A DNA stretch of 64,000 nt from NCBI GenBank assembly GCA_021464245.1, contig JADCRB010000040.1, positions 203,840-267,839 of the forward strand, written 5' to 3'. The notes under the pieces are model-generated. The model saw only the letters and a list, made by a program, of their open reading frames with translations, was not told the DNA's origin and ran no database searches. This DNA is from Carallia brachiata (taxonomy: Eukaryota > Streptophyta > Magnoliopsida > Malpighiales > Rhizophoraceae). Positions 63,117 through 64,000 of this stretch are shown piece after piece. Both the position numbers and the translations under genes were made by a program. Position 1 is the first letter of the stretch. The number at the start of each line of letters is the position of its first letter.

Positions 63117-63346
63117 TCAATTTATTAGCATTTCTATTCTCTTATGTAATGATTCATGTAGAAATGTTATAATGTTAGCAAAATTTCGAATCATTCATGT
63201 ATATAATACAATTAGAGGGTATGAAAATTTTGTAAGCAAGCATCTCTAGCATATAGGGCACAAATAAGCAATTGCACGAGATAGGGATAGCGGCATCCAA
63301 TGCAATTGGATTACAAGACACGCATAATTTAAAATATAAGATTGTG
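63117..63346. repeat. Direct repeat pair, right copy (~230 bp)
   Basis: Same orientation as 60254-60482, offset 2863 bp. Ends are not TG...CA, so LTR status is unproven. It could be a decayed LTR pair or a local duplication. Confidence 0.85.
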
Positions 63347-64000
63347 GCAAAAATAATAAAAGAAAAAAATTTAAGGACATTTATGATGAAAAACGTATAA
63401 TGCTTGTTGGCAAACTTATGAAATCTATATAGGCAGTTCTATTAAATTTACTTCTCTAATGAATCCTTGCTAGACATTGGTTCCACGTTTTTGTTTTTTA
63501 ATCATTGAGTGCATTTTCTTATTAAGAGATTGTTGTCTATCGATTTTCTTGTAAATTTAAACTCAATTAAGTTTTTTTTTGTAATTAAAGGTACTTACTG
63601 ATTTTATTTTATTTTTTAATAAATAAAATTTATTCGTGATCTTACACCACTCAAATTTATTTTTTTAATTTTTTAAGTAGACTTCACTCATCGTGTCATA
63701 TAAAATAATGAGTTTGTTAGACTCATCTAATAATATGAGTTAAATTAGAAATCTTTCCATTTAATTTTAGTTTCTTAGAAAAAAATGAAAATAAAAATAA
63801 CTTCTAACCCAACTAGACCAAACCAAACCTAATCGATATCCAAATTGGCAAATCACCTTAACTAATTTAACCAAACAAATTTGAACCCAAACTTATAAAA
63901 CCGTGTCCCAAAATTGGACCTAGTTTTTAAAACTTGTGAAATGACATTAACGGTTTAGTGTGTTGATAGAAACCAAGCCATAGGTTGTCGGGTTTGTTAT
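63347..64000. other. AT-rich DNA, nothing recognised
   Basis: No gene or repeat boundary recognised to the end of the window. Confidence 0.5.

Overview
This window is nuclear DNA of a eudicot plant, probably woody. The evidence is AT-rich intergenic DNA, spliced genes with GT-AG introns, plant-type proteins, and dense plant transposon remnants (LINE, LTR, hAT, MULE and Harbinger types). I cannot name the species from sequence alone.

Six protein-coding genes can be rebuilt exon by exon. (1) A small MGNC-type protein, minus strand, 733-1118. (2) A long coiled-coil protein of the plant USO1-like family, plus strand, 25128-29116, three exons. (3) A DUF1442 methyltransferase-fold protein, minus strand, 37188-37998, two exons. 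(4) A plant myeloid-leukemia-factor (MLF)-like protein, minus strand, 41439-43340, six coding exons plus a 5' UTR exon near 44186-44250. (5) A DHHC protein S-acyltransferase like Arabidopsis PAT13/PAT14, minus strand, 46153-49726, seven exons. (6) Proteasome beta-6 subunit PBF1, minus strand, 57596-60017, seven exons, fully open. Genes 1-5 each carry at least one single-base frameshift, mostly at short homopolymers, in otherwise conserved proteins. Assembly indels explain this more simply than five independent pseudogenes.

The rest is mainly repeats. 6.4-7.0 kb: a 5'-truncated retroposon. 7.85-10.43 kb: a small non-coding LTR element (minus orientation, 5-bp TSD) with a non-autonomous hAT element (8-bp TSD) nested in one LTR. 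12.4-14.5 kb: a 5'-truncated LINE-1-type element with a perfect 15-bp TSD. 15.2-15.8 kb: a Harbinger/Tourist-type MITE. 16.7-17.6 kb: a probable MITE with an embedded GA-rich tract. 19.6-20.1 kb and 29.4-29.9 kb: two copies of one long-inverted-repeat MULE-type MITE, each with a 9-bp TSD. 30.5-31.1 kb: another poly-A retroposon. 34.4-35.3 kb: a ~110-bp tandem satellite with dimeric higher-order structure. 53.5 kb: a short palindromic MITE. 55.1 kb: a probable tRNA-derived SINE. 56.6-57.7 kb: a partial duplication of the PBF1 3' end. 60.3 and 63.1 kb: a pair of ~230-bp direct repeats.

The genes are unrelated housekeeping or regulatory loci and form no shared pathway. I found no CRISPR array, rRNA or intact tRNA gene, and no convincing novel gene system. 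The most distinctive content is the transposon architecture, the satellite block and the recurrent frameshifts.
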